Below, piece after piece: positions 22,847-23,362 of a stretch of DNA of 23,362 bases. Source of the stretch: JANMMJ01 sp031373255 (lineage in GTDB: Bacteria > Pseudomonadota > Alphaproteobacteria > Rhizobiales > Aestuariivirgaceae); contig JANMMJ010000186.1 of NCBI GenBank assembly GCA_031373255.1, forward strand, positions 1 to 23,362, given 5' to 3'. Positions within the stretch are counted from its first letter, which is position 1. The number at the start of each line of letters is the position of its first letter. The notes under the pieces were generated by a model. The model ran no database searches, had not been told where the DNA came from, and saw nothing but the letters and a program-made list of their open reading frames with translations. The position numbers were made by a program, and so were the translations under genes.

Positions 22847-23362
22847 TCACGAGTGTATGGAGCGATTTGCCACCGCAAGTGCAGCCTCCTTGATTGCTTC
22901 TGCAATCGTGGGATGCGCATGACAGGTTCTGGCGAGATCCTCGGATGAGCCGCCAAACTCCATCAGGATGGCAATTTCGTGAATCAGCTCGCCGGCACCC
23001 TGGCCGACGATATGAGCCCCAAGCACACGATCAGTCGTTGCATCCGCAAGGATTTTCACAAAACCGTCCGTCTGCTGATTCGCCTTTGCCCGTCCATTGG
23101 CAAGAAACGGGAATTTTCCTGACTTGTAGGCAATACCAGATTCCTTCAGCTCTTCTTCGGTCTTGCCGACTGCCGCCACCTCGGGGCTGGTATAAACGAC
23201 CCCTGGAATAACGCCGTAGTTGACGTGCCCGGCCTGGCCAGCAAGCAGCTCGGCGAGTGCGACTCCTTCATCTTCCGCCTTGTGCGCCAGCATCGGCCCC
23301 TTGATCACGTCGCCGATGGCATAGATGCCGGAAACACTTGTAGCAAAGTGTTGGTCAACCTC
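22847..23362 (-). CDS. lpdA: Dihydrolipoamide dehydrogenase (E3), C-terminal part; continues beyond the window
   Basis: The 3' end of a flavoenzyme that reoxidises lipoamide in 2-oxoacid dehydrogenase complexes; 171 residues are visible and the frame is open to the window edge. It enters at TSVSGIYAIGDV, the second FAD-contacting motif, then GPMLAHKAEDEG, and the dimerisation domain with PGVVYTSPEVAAVGKTEEEL. The active-site His-Glu pair is in CHAHPTIAEA near the end. The redox-active Cys pair must lie outside the window. Whether this is the E3 for pyruvate or 2-oxoglutarate dehydrogenase cannot be told here. The final stop is TGA, 88 bases before the response-regulator start on the same strand. 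Confidence 0.95.
   Translation of the reverse strand, partial: EVDQHFATSVSGIYAIGDVIKGPMLAHKAEDEGVALAELLAGQAGHVNYGVIPGVVYTSPEVAAVGKTEEELKESGIAYKSGKFPFLANGRAKANQQTDGFVKILADATTDRVLGAHIVGQGAGELIHEIAILMEFGGSSEDLARTCHAHPTIAEAIKEAALAVANRSIHS

Noticed and set aside
1..23362. CRISPR arrays, tRNA or rRNA genes, insertion sequences, toxin-antitoxin or defence clusters
   Set aside because: No regularly spaced repeats, cloverleaf-like segments, transposase motifs or known defence domains were seen on either strand. Short or divergent tRNAs could still be missed by eye.

Overview
The window looks like a moderately GC-rich piece of chromosome from an alphaproteobacterium, most likely of the order Hyphomicrobiales (Rhizobiales; Phyllobacterium/Mesorhizobium/Brucella-like). 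This rests on protein character: a single-domain rhizobial-type sugar ABC ATPase, a Cox15-type heme A synthase, a DUF2842 protein, an O-acetylhomoserine sulfhydrylase, and the co-occurrence of priA, an FSA-type transaldolase, xerC and lpdA. Genus and species cannot be fixed by reading alone. I see no rRNA, tRNA, CRISPR array, insertion sequence or phage genes.

Region 1 (1-6439) is a carbohydrate module. After the 3' end of an uncharacterised gene, a ROK-family regulator is transcribed divergently from a XylF/XylH/XylG-like sugar ABC importer: binding protein, a strong hairpin with a T-run, permease, ATPase. A lambda-crystallin/L-gulonate-3-dehydrogenase-like enzyme follows. The binding protein keeps several XylF landmarks but lacks the usual sugar-contacting Arg, so the substrate may not be xylose.

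Region 2 (6487-13513) is housekeeping. PriA helicase on the minus strand is divergent from a compact pabB-pabA-pabC operon for p-aminobenzoate (folate) synthesis, whose genes overlap by ATGA. These are followed by a small transaldolase with a directly abutting ABM-domain gene, and the recombinase XerC.

Region 3 (13524-19857) is more accessory. It holds a secreted TraB/GumN-family protein, an FAD-dependent DadA-type oxidoreductase, a minus-strand cluster of two VOC (glyoxalase-fold) genes around an unknown 131-residue protein, a BcsL/CelD-type acetyltransferase divergent from a NodB-type polysaccharide deacetylase, and a tiny DUF2842 membrane protein.

Region 4 (19956-23362) holds heme A synthase converging and overlapping with O-acetylhomoserine sulfhydrylase, a stand-alone receiver-domain response regulator, and the C-terminal part of dihydrolipoamide dehydrogenase, which runs off the window.

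Overall this is ordinary chromosome with a few noteworthy details. I do not see convincing evidence for a new defence or mobile system.
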